From Eurosta solidaginis (lineage: Eukaryota > Arthropoda > Insecta > Diptera > Tephritidae): 64,000 nt of DNA. Made by a program: the position numbers and the translations under genes. Under the pieces are notes generated by a model. That model worked only from the letters and a program-made list of their open reading frames with translations, was not told the origin of the DNA and searched no databases. Location: NCBI RefSeq assembly GCF_040869045.1, contig NC_090320.1, forward strand, positions 241,428,978 through 241,492,977, written 5' to 3'. Below, piece after piece: positions 22,345-33,982 of the stretch; positions within the stretch are counted from its first letter, which is position 1; each line of letters opens with the position of its first letter.

Positions 22345-24726
22345 TTATACTCAGCTCAGCAGAGCTCACAGAGTATATTAATTTTGTTCGCATAACGGTA
22401 CCCCGTAACGGCATAAACTGATCGAGATAGATATAGACTTCTATATATCAAAATGATCTAGGTGAAAAAAGAAATTCATTTAGCCATGTCCGTCCGTCCG
22501 TCGTTAAACACATTAGCTTGAGTAAATTTTGGGTTATCTTTATTAAATTTGGTACTCATCTCCGACCGCTATTTAAAATGAACGAAATCGGATTATAACC
22601 ACGCCCACTTTTTCGATATCGAAAATTTCGAGAAACCGAAAAAGTGCTATAATTCATTACCAAAGACAGATAAAGCGATTAAACTTGGTATATGGGTTGA
22701 CCTTATGACGCGGAATAGAAAATTAGTAAAATTTTGGTCAATGGGCATGGCACCGCCCACTTTTAAAAGAAGGTAATTTAAAAGTTTTGCAAGCTGTAAT
22801 TTGGCATTCGTTGAAGATATCATGATGAAATGTGGCAGGAACGTTACTCCTATTACTATATGTACGCTTAATAAAAATTAGCAAAATCGGATGACGAACA
22901 CGCCCACTGTCTAAGCTTTGGGCAATTGAGGGCGAGCAGTTTAATAAGAGTTATAAATGAGTAATTTTATGTGCTTGTAAGCGTATGAGTCGTGGCACAG
23001 TGGCTGACGTACCCGACCAAACGCCCGGGGTTGCGGGTTCAACTCCCACCAAGCATTCCCTTTTTTTAAATTTATAAATTATTATTATTAATGGACTGTA
23101 TTGAGTTTATGAGGTTTTTGATTTAATGTATTCCATTTATTGAGTTGGGTAGTTTTAGTGTTATTGGTGTATTTAAGTCATGGGAGGATGCATAGCATCA
23201 GTACACCTTTATTTATTTATTTGGGGGCGAGCACTGGGAGCTCTGAGGCTTCGCTCTACTGAGCCACCTCATCATCTATTTGAAGAACCCTTTAAAATGT
23301 GATATGGAGGCGAGCACGGGACGGCTCTGAGGTATTGGCACCCCATTTTCTACAAGAAAAACCTCTATTTATTTAATTTGGGGCGAGCGTTGGGCACTCT
23401 GAGGTTTCGCTCTAATGAGCCACCTCATCTTCTATTTGAAGAACCCCTTCAAAGTGTGATATGGAGGCGACCACTGGGCTCTGATGTATTAGCACACCAT
23501 CCGAAGAACCTCGATTTTAATTAAAAAACTCAAACTATGTCTTTAGAATATTTCACTAACCAGTTGAGAATTACAAGCACACTCAATGGCTACTGAAACA
23601 AACGAACGAAAAATGTTCATAGTTTAAGTCGCTTAAACACCCACTTAAAAAAAAAATTGAATATCTTTACAGTATATAAGTAAATTATGTCAACATTCAA
23701 CTCCAGTAATGATATGGTGCAACAAAATACAAAAATAAAAGAAAATTTCAAAATGAGCGTGACTCCGCCCTTTTTCATTTAATTCGTCTAGAATACTTTT
23801 AGTGCCATAAGTCGAACAAAAATTTACCAATCCTTGTGAAATATGGGAGGGCCATAGATTCTATGACGGTAACTGTTTTCTGAGAAAATGGGCGAAATCG
23901 GTTGAAGCCGCGCACAGTTTTTATACACAGTCGACCGTCTGTCCTTCCGCTCGGCCGTTGACACGATAACTTGAGCAAAAATTGATATATCTTTACTAAA
24001 CTTAGTTCGCGTACTTATCTGAACTCACTTTATCTTGGTGTTACAAATGGGCGAAAACCGACTATCACCACGCCCACTTTTTCGATATCGAAAATTTCGA
24101 AAAATTAAAAAAATATCATAATTCTATACCAAATACGAAAAAAGGGATGAAACATGGTGATTGGATTGGTTTTTTTACGCAAAATATTACTTTAGAAAAA
24201 AACTTTGTAAAATGGATGTGACACCTACCATATTAAGTAGAAGAAAATGAAAAAAGTTCTGCAGGGCGAAATCAAAAGCCCTTGGAATCATGGCAGGAAT
24301 ACTGTTTGTGGTATTACATATATAAATAAATTATCGATACCCGACAAATGATTTTCTGGGTCACCCTGGTCCACATTTTGGTCGATATCTGGAAAACGCC
24401 TTCACATATACAACTAAGGGTTACTCCCTTTTAAAACCCTCATTAGTACCTTTAATTTGATACCCATATCGTACATTTTCTAGAGTCACCCCTGGTCCAC
24501 CTTTATGGCGATATCTCGAAAAGGCGTGCATCTATAGAACTAAGGCCTACTCCCTTTTAAAATTCTCATTAAAACCTTTCATTTGAAACCCGTGTCATAC
24601 AAACACATTCCAGGGTTACCCTAGGTTGATTTTCCTACATGGTGATTTTCCCTTATTTTGTCTCCAAAGCTCTCAGCTGAGTATTTAATGTTCGGTTACA
24701 CCCGAACTTAACCTTCCCTACTTGTT
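22345..24726 (+). mobile_element. Element A copy 6 (DINE-like), with 727-bp insertion
   Basis: Starts TTATACTCAGCTCAGCAGAG and ends CTTCCCTACTTGTT. The 5' end (ATAACGGTACCCCGTAACGG) matches copy 3 more than copies 4 and 5, so at least two subfamilies are present. Only two tandem monomers remain (24430-24600). It is interrupted at 22909-23635. Confidence 0.87.
22909..23635 (+). mobile_element. 727-bp insertion with tRNA-like promoter boxes (SINE-like, second family)
   Basis: Flanked by AACACGCCCACT (22897-22908) and AACACCCACT (23636-23645), an imperfect target duplication; uninterrupted element A has one copy. From 22988 a tRNA-like segment reads GTCGTGGCACAGTGGCTGAC (A box) ... TTGCGGGTTCAACTCCC (B box). 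The 3' half is a two-copy tandem repeat of about 160 bp (23211-23365, 23366-23520) with GAGCCACCTCATC and GAAGAACC motifs. No coding capacity. It is unlike the other SINE family here; its size and the internal duplication are odd for a SINE. Confidence 0.7.
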
Positions 24727-26139
24727 ATGTTTACCGCTTATCATTGTAAGTACATATTTATTGATTGACTGCTAAACGTCTAGACAATTTGGGAATATAA
24801 GTAAATTTATGTTCTTATGTAAACAGGGTGCGGCATATTAGACCCCTGCTACTGTTCTTCGGCTCTGAATGCTGACTTTTGAAATCTAAAATCTAGACAC
24901 TCTTATATAGAAATTTAGAATACTGCAGAAGTTGTTCCGAAAGAACTTTTGATCACCTACATAATAATACAACAGCAACATCACCTGAGTCTTAAAAGAT
25001 ATCTATTTGCTTAAGATAAGATGGCGTCGGTCTTCGGGACCTAAGTCTCTGGATAAACGTATCTATGATGTTTACAACAAAAAAACTGGCTACCATTCTC
25101 CTATGAAAGTTTTCGAAAAAAGCTAAAGAAAAAAATTATTTATTAGAATATTGCTCTGTAGGAGGGAAAAATGAAAATTTTGCTTCGTCGTTCCATTTCT
25201 CGGCCTTTAAGCTACATCAAAGCAAGAAGAATCTTAAGTTTGTATCGTAAAGACTCGAAAGATGAAACATATCGAAGATGCCCGCCGGCGTTGAAGCATG
25301 TGTCTGTGCAACACTCCCGCCAACGTCTATATCTATGAGTCTTACAAACTCAGCGAGCATGTTTTAATTCCAAACCATAGCTATCCAATAAGGAAAAAAG
25401 AATTATTAGGTGCAAATAATACTAACCATCTTTTCGGAGATACAAGCGGTTCTTTAAGCTCTCCAATCAGTACCGATAACATCAGGGGTTGGTATAGAAA
25501 GTAAGCCATAATCTGGAGACAGGGCGTTTCTCAAATTTGGATATCGAGGCGCCACATATAGAAACACCTTTTAACCTATGAGTTGACATCGGCTCTTGAT
25601 GTCTCGGGAGATATGGAATCATGCGAGTCATGAGGGGTTGCATCTATAAGTTCTGAGATTTAGCTCTGTAAAGTTGACAGAACCAATTGGACGTCGCAGA
25701 AAAAACGATCTTCAGCTGTTCTAGAAGGAATGTATTATGGTTTGTTGCGGTTCTCACTGGGCACTGGTTATTAAAATACATGCCTTACGAATGGCAATTG
25801 TCATACAATACCTCACGCTACGTATATAATCTTTCGGGGTGGAGTTAGTGATTGAGTGCTTTTTTTGCAGCGCACTGCCCAAGTAGAATGAAAACCCTTT
25901 AAACAATCCATTTTCGAGAGCATACCAGTACTTAAGGATGCCAGAGATGGGCAGCTTCTCAAGTAGGATTCCCAACGTTGCCGTCGGTCTTTTTATAACA
26001 TTTTTCGATACTTGATTCTCCTTTCATTTTCCTATCCCACTACTCTCCCCCTTCTTGCCTCTACCACTGCCTCTGCTTCTCCCCCAATTTCAAGAAAATA
26101 CTTACACTGATTGACTTCTGAGCCCTCAATATACAGCGG
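24727..26139. other. Unassigned 1.4-kb stretch
   Basis: Sequence is not obviously repetitive. A 68-codon frame at 25298-25504 on the plus strand lacks splice-site or motif support, and frames on either strand look like chance. Decayed retroelement remains are possible but not demonstrable by eye. Confidence 0.4.
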
Positions 26140-27095
26140 CTATGTTTTCCCAGAAGGTATTTTACTCAGAAGCCACCAAGGACTCCGAAACCACTCCGCC
26201 GATTTTATTCAAATTTGCAGGATGGCTTCACAGCGACCTAGAGAGTGTTCCTGTGAAGTTTCCGATATATTCAAACAAATTCTATTCACGGTCTGGTTTG
26301 ATTGAAATTTGGTATATAGGTAGACCTTTGACTAGATTAGTATTCACGAAACTTTTTCAGTGACCGATCTATTCAAACAATTTCTATTCATGGTTCGATT
26401 TGCTTGAACTTTGGTATATAGGTAGACCTTTGAATAGATAAGTACTAACGAAACCATTTTCCGGGAAGTGGACCAGGGACCGATCTATTCGGACAAATTC
26501 TATTAATGGTTCAATTTCTCTGAGCTTTGAACTTTGACTAGATTAGTACTTACGATATTTTCTTCCTGGAAAATGGACCACGGACCGACTGCGACTGTGG
26601 CTGGGGCTTGGAATTGGGTTGGGACAGGGACCGTGACTGTGACTGGGGCATGGATTTGGGCTGGGAATGGGACTGTTACTGTGGCTGGGGCTTGGACTGC
26701 GACTAGGGCTAGGACTGGGATTGAGACTGGGACTGGGACTGGGACTGGGGGTAGGACTGGACGTAGACTTTGGCTAGGACTGAAACTGGAACTGGAACTA
26801 GGAACAAGGATGGAGAAGAATAAGAAGAATTTGAGAGAAGAAAAAGAGGGAAGGAGATAGAGACAGAGGTAGAATTAGACGAATATAGAGAGATAGGGAT
26901 AGATGTAGCGGAAAAGAAGTGAGGAAAAAGACGGAGATGGAGAAAGAAACGAGAAGAAGAAAGGCAGAGGGAGGTGTAAATAAAAGGATAAATAAGGAAA
27001 AGGGGCGATATTGGGAGGGAGACTAAGAGGTAAAAACTTCTTAAAAGTTATGCAGATAGACCAAACTTTGAGCAGAACAACGTCTGCCGGGTTTT
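26140..27095 (+). mobile_element. Element B copy 2: Helitron fragment, plus orientation
   Basis: Ends with the Helitron hairpin GCAGAACAACGTCTGC at 27072-27087, preceded by TTTGGTCTATCTGCAT and the purine-rich counterpart of the CT-rich block (26815-26990). The expected CTAG end is lost (GGGTTTTAAC instead). The left part has three or four ~100-bp direct repeats (26262, 26361 and 26480 areas) with GACCGATCTATTC and TTTGGTATATAGGTAGACC. Their single-copy counterpart is in the first Helitron at 15130-15250. The 5' terminus is not recognisable. Confidence 0.7.
26585..26800. repeat. GGGACT/GGGCTT hexamer minisatellite in Helitron copy 2
   Basis: About 200 bp of variations on GACTGGGACTGG and GGCTGGGGCTTGG. 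The other two Helitron copies have only a few CAGTCCC units in the equivalent place (12912-12980, 35880-35945), so this copy has expanded. A 108-codon frame across it is low-complexity and not a supported gene. Confidence 0.8.
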
Positions 27096-27484
27096 AACAT
27101 ATTACTATTTATTACATTAACAAGTAGATGTTGTAGATATGAAGTTATCACCGCCACAATAAAGCAAACAACAATAAAGGCAACAAAAAGACTCAACCAC
27201 AAGAGCAACATGAAATACCTCAGCCACTTAATTTCCTTTATTACGTTTTAATTCCTATCGAATGTGTATTGTTATCATGGATAGACATACTAACATACAT
27301 CCACACATATGATATAAATATAGATTGAGTTTTGGCTTTCATAGACCCATAGTAACAGCTGTCATATGCAGTCTGATAACTTTCTGTTTTTAAAAGCCAT
27401 TTAAATTTGGGATATGGGTAACACAGCGATGCGTATCGTAACTGCACTAAGGCCAACAGCAGCGTTTGTAATTAGCAATAATAG
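27096..27484. other. Unassigned AT-rich spacer
   Basis: No recognised feature; short AACA-rich tracts only. Confidence 0.5.
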
Positions 27485-28000
27485 TGTAGCGAATGTTGAC
27501 GTCACTAGGCTGTTAGTAAATAATCACGCAACAACAAAAACATTAAAGCAAGCCACACTTGTGTACATGAACACTTCAATCATCATTTACACACATACAT
27601 GGAAGGCGACGAGAAGTACATGCACACACATAACCAGCAGCTCGAAGTGAAGAGGTATCTCATATGCACATGTAGTCATGAGCAGAAGTTCTTACTTACA
27701 CATAAACATGGATATAACTAATTACCAGGAGATACAATTGTTGTCAAACTCTTCGCGAAATTACTAGACCTTTGAAGAAATATGCGGACGAAGCAACAGA
27801 GAGTATAAAAGCAGCGCAAGCTGAGTAATAACTAACCAGTTTGATTTAAACACGCTATTGTGAAGTGACGTATTAGTTGTGAAGTAGTCTAATAAAGGTC
27901 ATCTGCAATACTGAATATTGGAGTTATTTATTCGGCATTTCAGCGATACGAACGTTAGCAGAAGGTGCATAATAACTAGAATTTACTAAAATTCAATACA
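27485..28000 (+). mobile_element. LTR, copy 1 (516 bp), Ty3/gypsy-like
   Basis: Begins TGTAGCGAATG and ends ATTCAATACA. It has a TATAAAAG promoter box (27804) and an AATAAAGG poly(A) signal (about 27891), the usual LTR order. Downstream TTTTGGTGTGACATACG resembles the start of an internal region: a TGG-initial primer-binding site a few bases in. So this may be a 5' LTR with a stub rather than a solo LTR. Superfamily is a guess from size and ends. Confidence 0.75.
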
Positions 28001-29086
28001 ATAATTTTGGTGTGACATACGCAGGACGAGCTTGTTACATTTTTAATACCCAACCAGAATAGTGATATACACGGGGGTTTTGACGAGGAAGAACACGCGT
28101 CATTTTCTAGAAAGGCAATTTCAAAGCATCTTTCAATACGAATTTTTCCAGAAAATGGTTAAGCCGCACAGGGACATCACAGCAGTGGGAACATTAATAC
28201 TGAAATAAGGTTGGTTCGGTTGGTCAATAAAGACCCCAAATAGACTGAACGCCTCCTTAGTCTTATCAGAATTTGTTTGACAGACAAATGGAAAATCTCA
28301 ATAACAAGTGTTCTAAGGCCCAGCTTAATCCCTGCCTTGAGATCTAATAACTCTGCCACTGCACAGTTGTCGGTTCCATAGGCCAAAAATAAAAAAATCA
28401 AAGTGAAAAGTTTGTCACCAAATGTGTCGTTAGTACCTCTTATTAGAACAGCCTTTTAAAAGGTATATTTGTTTTTGTTGTACTCTTTAAGAATAGCTTC
28501 AAAAGTGAGGTTATGGTATTAGTTGGTTTTTGCAGTGTGAGCACGTAAAAAACAAAGTACAAGTTTAAGTTATTTAAAAATACATAAAATTTCATTTCAC
28601 TGAGCTCAATGACTTGGGGATCCCTCGCTGTTTTCAGGTCTGAATTGTATAACGCTTCTTCTCTGGCATCATGCAACGATATTCTCTCCCTGTCATTGTC
28701 CTTATCGTCGTTTAAACTTTTTCTATTACTCATCTTGGTAAGCGACCTGGTGTATACATGAAATATGGGGAAAGTTACCGTGTCTCACAGCACCGAACCT
28801 TGCTGCGGTAAGGCCATCGTTACTTCTCGAGATGACCCGGTAAAAGGAAGGTAGGAGGTAACAATTCAATAAACGCTGTCCACATGACACCCTGTATATA
28901 GGAAATTGGCAGTTCTTAATCATCGATATCCCGCCGCCCTCCTCTGAAACAGTGCAGATGTTCGATTTTCGGTCATGTGTCAGATATAACCGAGGACAAG
29001 ATGCCTACCCTAGTAAAGGATGGGTATGTTAGGCATATTTTCTAGACCTGCAAGCTGTTAGTTTTAGATGACGGGGGTTTTGATAT
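28001..29086. other. Unassigned stretch between two LTRs
   Basis: Contains ACGGGGGTTTTGA twice (about 28069 and 29071). No gag/pol motifs were found. On the minus strand an ATG at 28733 in a good context opens a polar frame (MSNRKSLNDDKDNDRERISL...) of about 45 plausible codons before hydrophobic noise; a weak GTGAAA donor follows. This could be a first coding exon of an unknown gene, or chance. Confidence 0.35.
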
Positions 29087-29595
29087 TGTGACGAATATTA
29101 GCAACACTAAGGTATACTATCATCTCTAAGCCGATACTGAGCAGTGCCTTGTATGCACATAACCAAATTAATCATTATGTTCTTACAAGCAGCGGAGAGC
29201 AACGCACAACTACATGCATATATCTGAGATACTCCCGAAAGTATGCAATCATTTGTGCAAGTATCACTCACATATACACGCGCATATGAGAAGCTATAAA
29301 CGTAGTTATAGTTGGTAATTTTATAGCTGATAACTAACTGGTAAATTCTAGAAATAGAAGCGCCTAGAAATATGTCAACGAGGAAACCGAACAGTATAAA
29401 AGGCAGCAACAGTTGAGGCACGACAATCAGTTTGATTTAAGCAAGCTATCAGTTGCGAAGTATAAGTGTTATTGTGAAGTACTTGAATAAAGGCCAGTTT
29501 GCATTATTGAATAGTGGAGTTATTTATTCAACAGTTTAGTGATTCGAATGTTGTAGAAAGTTGCAAATAAGAGAAATTCCAGTAAATTCGTTACA
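29087..29595 (+). mobile_element. LTR, copy 2 (509 bp)
   Basis: Begins TGTGACGAATATTAGC and ends AAATTCGTTACA. TATAAAAGG is at about 29395 and AATAAAGGCC at about 29486. It is flanked by ATAT on both sides (29083-29086, 29596-29599). As with copy 1, a TTGGTGCAGACATA motif lies just downstream (29609), so the right-hand ATAT may instead be internal sequence. Roughly three-quarters identical to copy 1 by eye. Confidence 0.8.
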
Positions 29596-29729
29596 ATATT
29601 AACAAAAATTGGTGCAGACATAGCGTGCGTGCCTGCCACATCGGAAGTGCTAAGCAACATCGAAATAGTTTCGAAAACTATTTCAACCTATTTTAGTGTA
29701 AGGTTTCTGTACGTGGATCGGGGCAAAGT

Positions 29730-30860
29730 GGCTTTTTGAGAAATTGTGGGCGTGGCAAGGTTTCAAAGTTGTGAAAAATGCGTGAAAAATTACGGTATTG
29801 GTAATTTTGAGCTTTGATAACTACGGAATGGCTCAACTGATTTCAAATATCTTGGTACTATTGGGAAGGTATTCACATCGGCTTTCGAAAACATACACTG
29901 TAAAAAATTTTTAATAAACTAAAAAATTTCTTTTTTAAATAGGATTTTAAACTTGAATAAAACTTCAAAGGCCAAGCGTTTTAAAATAAAATATATTTTT
30001 TTAGAAAGGTCTATTTAATATATATAACATACCCGAAAACTAAAATGGCATATATATATATATTTTTTTTTAATTTTAAGTAAATGCATCTCTTTGTTTT
30101 TGATATTATGGTACGTTTGAGCTCTTATAACTACGGAATAGCTCAACCGATTTCAAAGACCTTGGTACCATTGGAAAGATATTCGAATCGGCTTTCGAAA
30201 ATATACACTATAAACAAATTTTATTACACTGAAAAATCTTTTGTTTCAAAAATAAAATTTTAAACTTGGAAAGAAATTCAAAGGCCAAGTGTTTTAAAAT
30301 AAAATATACTTTTATTAGAAAGGTCTATTTAATATATATAACATATTCAAACACTAAAATGGCGTTTTCTTTCCTTTTTTTAATTTGAAGTAAATGCATC
30401 TGTTTATATTTTAATATCACGGTAATTTTGAGCGGTGATAACTACGGAATGGCTCAACTGATTTCCAAGATCTTGGCACCATTGCAAAGGTACTGAAATA
30501 AGCTTTTGAAACCGTATACCTCAAGAATTTTTATTTCGCTGAAAAACCATTTTTTCAAGTATTTTAAAAACTAAACTTGAAAAAAATTACGAAGGTCAAG
30601 AATTTAAAAACAAAAAAATGCTTTTCAGTGTAATAAAAATTTTCTCAGTACACGATTTTTATAGCCGATTAGAGTACCTTTCCAATGGTATCAAGATCGT
30701 TGAAATCTGTTGAGCTATTCCGTACTTCTCACAGCTCAAAATTACCTATTGCCGTCATATTTCAAGCATTTTTCACAATTTTGACACCTTGCCACACCCA
30801 CAATTTTTCAAAAATGCAACTTCTAAACACGACATGGTGTTTGTATAGGTAAAGCGTACC
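29730..30860. repeat. 310-bp tandem repeat (3 units) ending in an inverted copy
   Basis: GTAATTTTGAGC..TGATAACTACGGAATGGCTCAACTG recurs at 29801, 30111 (diverged) and 30422, a 310-bp period. At 30640-30800 the same sequence appears inverted, including CCTTGCCACACCCACAATTT against AAATTGTGGGCGTGGCAAGG at the left edge (29741). The whole therefore has long terminal inverted repeats of at least 160 bp. A non-autonomous foldback-like element is likely. No coding signal. Confidence 0.7.
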
Positions 30861-30905
30861 TCTATGCAAAATTTCATCAAAATCTGAGGGGGTCGGGTTC
30901 AAAAT

Positions 30906-33010
30906 GTGCCTTTTTTAACACAATTTTATTAGCTTGGCCTGTATGTAACGGAATCTTTGAACTTATTTTTCACCGGTTTCTAGAAGTCTGATTAATTTGA
31001 AACTTTGCATACGTATCAAGGACCGATGACAATGCATTAATGTGGTGGTGTGGTAACATAAGGTCAACGGCCATACGGTCAATTGGCCTTATTACCACTT
31101 TGAATGGCCATAACTTTGATTGAAATTTTGCACATGTATCAAGGCTCGATGACAATGCATTAATATTATGGTGCGGTGACATAAGGTCAACGGACATAAG
31201 GACAATTGACTTTATTACCACTTTGAATGGCCATAAGTTTGATTGAAACTTTGCACACGTATCAAGGGTCGATGACAATGCATTAATGCGATGGTGTGGT
31301 GACATAAGGTCAATTGGCCTTATTACCACTTTGAATGGCCATAAGTTTGACTGAAACTTTGCACACGTATCAAGGCTCGATGAAAATGCAATAATGTGAT
31401 GGTGTGGTGACATAAGGTTAACGGACATAAAGTCAATTGAACTTATGACCACCCCAAATGGCCATAGATTTGAAACCTTGCACATAGTGCGAAAAACGCA
31501 TTCCTTTATTAATGATAGAAGTGGATGCATGGCACACCTACGAAAGAGCATACTGGAGCCCTTTTTTAACACGCTTTTATTAGCTTGGCCTGTATGTAAC
31601 GGAATTTTTGAGCTTAATTTCCACCGGTTTCTAGAAGTCTGTATAATTTGAAACTTTACATACGTATCAGGGACCGATGACAATGCATTAATGTGGTGGT
31701 GTGGTGACACAAGGTCAACGGCCATAAGGTCAATTGGCCTTATTACCACTTTGAATGGCCATAAGTTTGACTGAAACTTTGCACACGTATCAAGGCTCGA
31801 TGACAATGCATTAATATGATGGTGCGGTGACATAAGGTCAACGGCCATAAGGTCAATTGGCCTTATTACCATTTTGAATGGCCATAAGTTTGATTGAAAC
31901 TTTGCACACGTATCAAGGTCCGATGTCAATGCATTAATGTGATGGTGTGGTGACATAAGGTCAACGGCCATAAGGTCAATTGGCCTTATTACCATTTTGG
32001 ATGGCCATAAGTTTGACTGAAACTTTGCACACGTACCAAGGCTCGATGTCAATGCATTAATGTGATGGTGTGGTGACATAAGGTCAATGGCCATAAGGTC
32101 AATTGGCCTTATTACCGCTTTGAATGGCCATAAGTTTGACTGAAACTTTGCACACGTATCAAGGCTCGATGACAATGCATTAATATGATGGTGCGGTGAC
32201 ATAAGGTCAACGGCCATAAGGTCAATTGGCTTTATTACTATTTTGAATGGCCATAAGTTTGATTGAAACTTTGCACACGTATCAAGGTCCGATGTCAATG
32301 CATTAATGTGATGGTGTGGTGACATAAGGTCAACGGCCATAAGGTCAATTGGCCTTATTACCATTTTGAATGGCCATAAGTTTGATTGAAACTTTGCACA
32401 CGTATCAAGGCTCGATGTCAATGCATTAATGTGATGGTGTGGTGACATAAGGTCAACGGCCATAAGGTCAGTTGGCGTTATTGGCTTTATAACCACTTCC
32501 AATGTCCATAAGTTTGATTGAAACTTTGCACACGTATCAAGGATCGATGACAATGCATTAATGTGATTGTGCGGTGACATAAGGACAACGGCCATAAGAT
32601 CAATTGGCCTTATTACCACTTTGAATGGCAATAAGTTTGATTGAAACTCTGCACACGTATCAGGGATCGATGACAATGCATTAATGTGATGGTGTGGTGA
32701 CATAAGGTCAACGGCCATAAGGTCAATTGGCCTTATTACCACTTCCAATGGCCATAAGTTTGATTGAAACTTTGCACGCGTATTAAGGCTCGATGACAAT
32801 GCAATAATGTGATGGTGGGGTGACATAAGGTTAGCGAACATAAGGTCAATTGAACTTATAACCACACCAAATGACCATAGATTTGAAACCTTGCACATAA
32901 TGCGAAAAACGCATTCCTTTATTAATGATAGAAGTGGATGCATGGCACATCTACGAAAGAGAATACTGGACCCCTTTTTAGCACGCTTTTGTTAGCTTGG
33001 CCTGTATCTA
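30906..33010. repeat. 123-bp tandem array in two higher-order blocks
   Basis: About 14 monomers carrying GAAACTTTGCACACGTATCA, CGATGACAATGCATTAATG, GGTGACATAAGGTCAACGG and CAATTGGCCTTATTACCA. The 31445-31660 junction (CGCATTCCTTTATTAATGATAG ... TTAGCTTGGCCTGTATGTAACG) recurs at 32863-33010, bounding blocks of about 0.64 and 1.4 kb. Because 123 is a multiple of three, a 657-codon minus frame stays open through most of the array. It reads as a 41-residue repeat and is judged a by-product. Confidence 0.88.
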
Positions 33011-33029
33011 TCTATGTATCTATGTATCC

Positions 33030-33960
33030 ATGTATGTATGTAACGGAATCCGGAGTGGAGCCGAGAGCCCCGGTAATGAAGAGCTCCGAACTCCGTTGCA
33101 CCTTTTGAAGCATTTTAAGATAGGTACATTTAGCTAGTGCAGGCCACCAGACCAAGGCACCATAAAGAAGAATCGGGCGCACAATGGCTGTGTAAATCCA
33201 ATAGGTCACCTTAGGGAGAATCACCAGGAGGTGCCAATTGCCCTCTTGCAGGTGAACACCTCTGCTGCTGCCTTCTTGGATCGTTCCACTATATGGCCAC
33301 TCCAGAATAGCTTCCTATCCAGAATGACTCCCAAATATCTGACTTGATCGCTGAACGCTAAGAACGTACCCCCAATTATTGGCGGTGTAAAATTTGGTAC
33401 TTTGTACCTCCTCGTGAAGAGGACAAGCTCGGTTTTATCCGGGTTGACTTCCAAACCTGTGGCGGGTTGTACTCCTGGAGCAGTTCCAAGATGTCAGCGG
33501 GGTCCGTTGGCGTCACTGGAACCCAGGCTCTAGCCCTTGGTCGTGAAGGGGTATCACGCCCCTCCACTACTTTGAGGAGCGCGCTCGGATATACCACCCC
33601 TATCAGCGTGACGGCGGCCCTATAGAGGTTTACCGACCTGACATCGTCACAGGCAATTAGCTTGATATTGTCCTGGAACCACCCTGCATCGGTGTAAGAT
33701 GGCGGTGGACCAGGGTTGTCTTTCTTAACCTTAACGGGCATCGTAGCGACCTCAGCCTCGATCCACTTCACTGTTGTTTCGGGATCCTGCCATCTTCGCT
33801 GCTCTCGTCTATAATGCCAATGATCTGCCGACCCTTGGCAATTTCGGTGAAAGACCGCGTCCAGCCTCCCTGCGTCTTGGCCCTTTTCGGTGCCGTGTTG
33901 GATTCATCCATGGGCCGCTGGCGTTTCGAGGTTTCATCACTCTCGACTAAAACTTTTAAA
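33030..33960 (-). pseudogene. Internally deleted LINE: ORF1 C-terminal part joined to RT thumb
   Basis: On the minus strand, 33955-33460 encodes an ORF1-type protein: MDESNTAPKRAKTQGGW, GRQIIGIIDESSEDGRIP, a frame change, then NPGPPPSYTDAGW and ACDDVRSVNLYRAA, ending QEYNPP. The sequence then passes, near 33455-33465, into the RT thumb with no palm: VNPDKTELVLFTRRYK, VRYLGVILDRKLFW and YTAIVRPILLYGALVWWPAL. The fingers, endonuclease and YADD parts are absent. ORF1 ending next to the thumb marks a deletion of the middle of an R1/LOA/I-type LINE. The thumb is further split by a frameshift near 33225. Confidence 0.75.
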
Positions 33961-33982
33961 ATTACTTGAACTAAAAAATTAA

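Noticed and set aside
26534..26860. A glycine/threonine-rich protein of 108 residues
   Set aside because: Pure translation of the GGGACT minisatellite inside a Helitron.
27485..29595. One LTR retrotransposon bounded by LTR copies 1 and 2
   Set aside because: The two LTRs are too different from each other, both are followed by the same post-LTR motif, and no gag/pol lies between.
30970..32943. A 657-residue protein-coding gene
   Set aside because: It consists of 41-residue repeats matching the 123-bp satellite; no start context, domain or non-repeat part supports a real protein.
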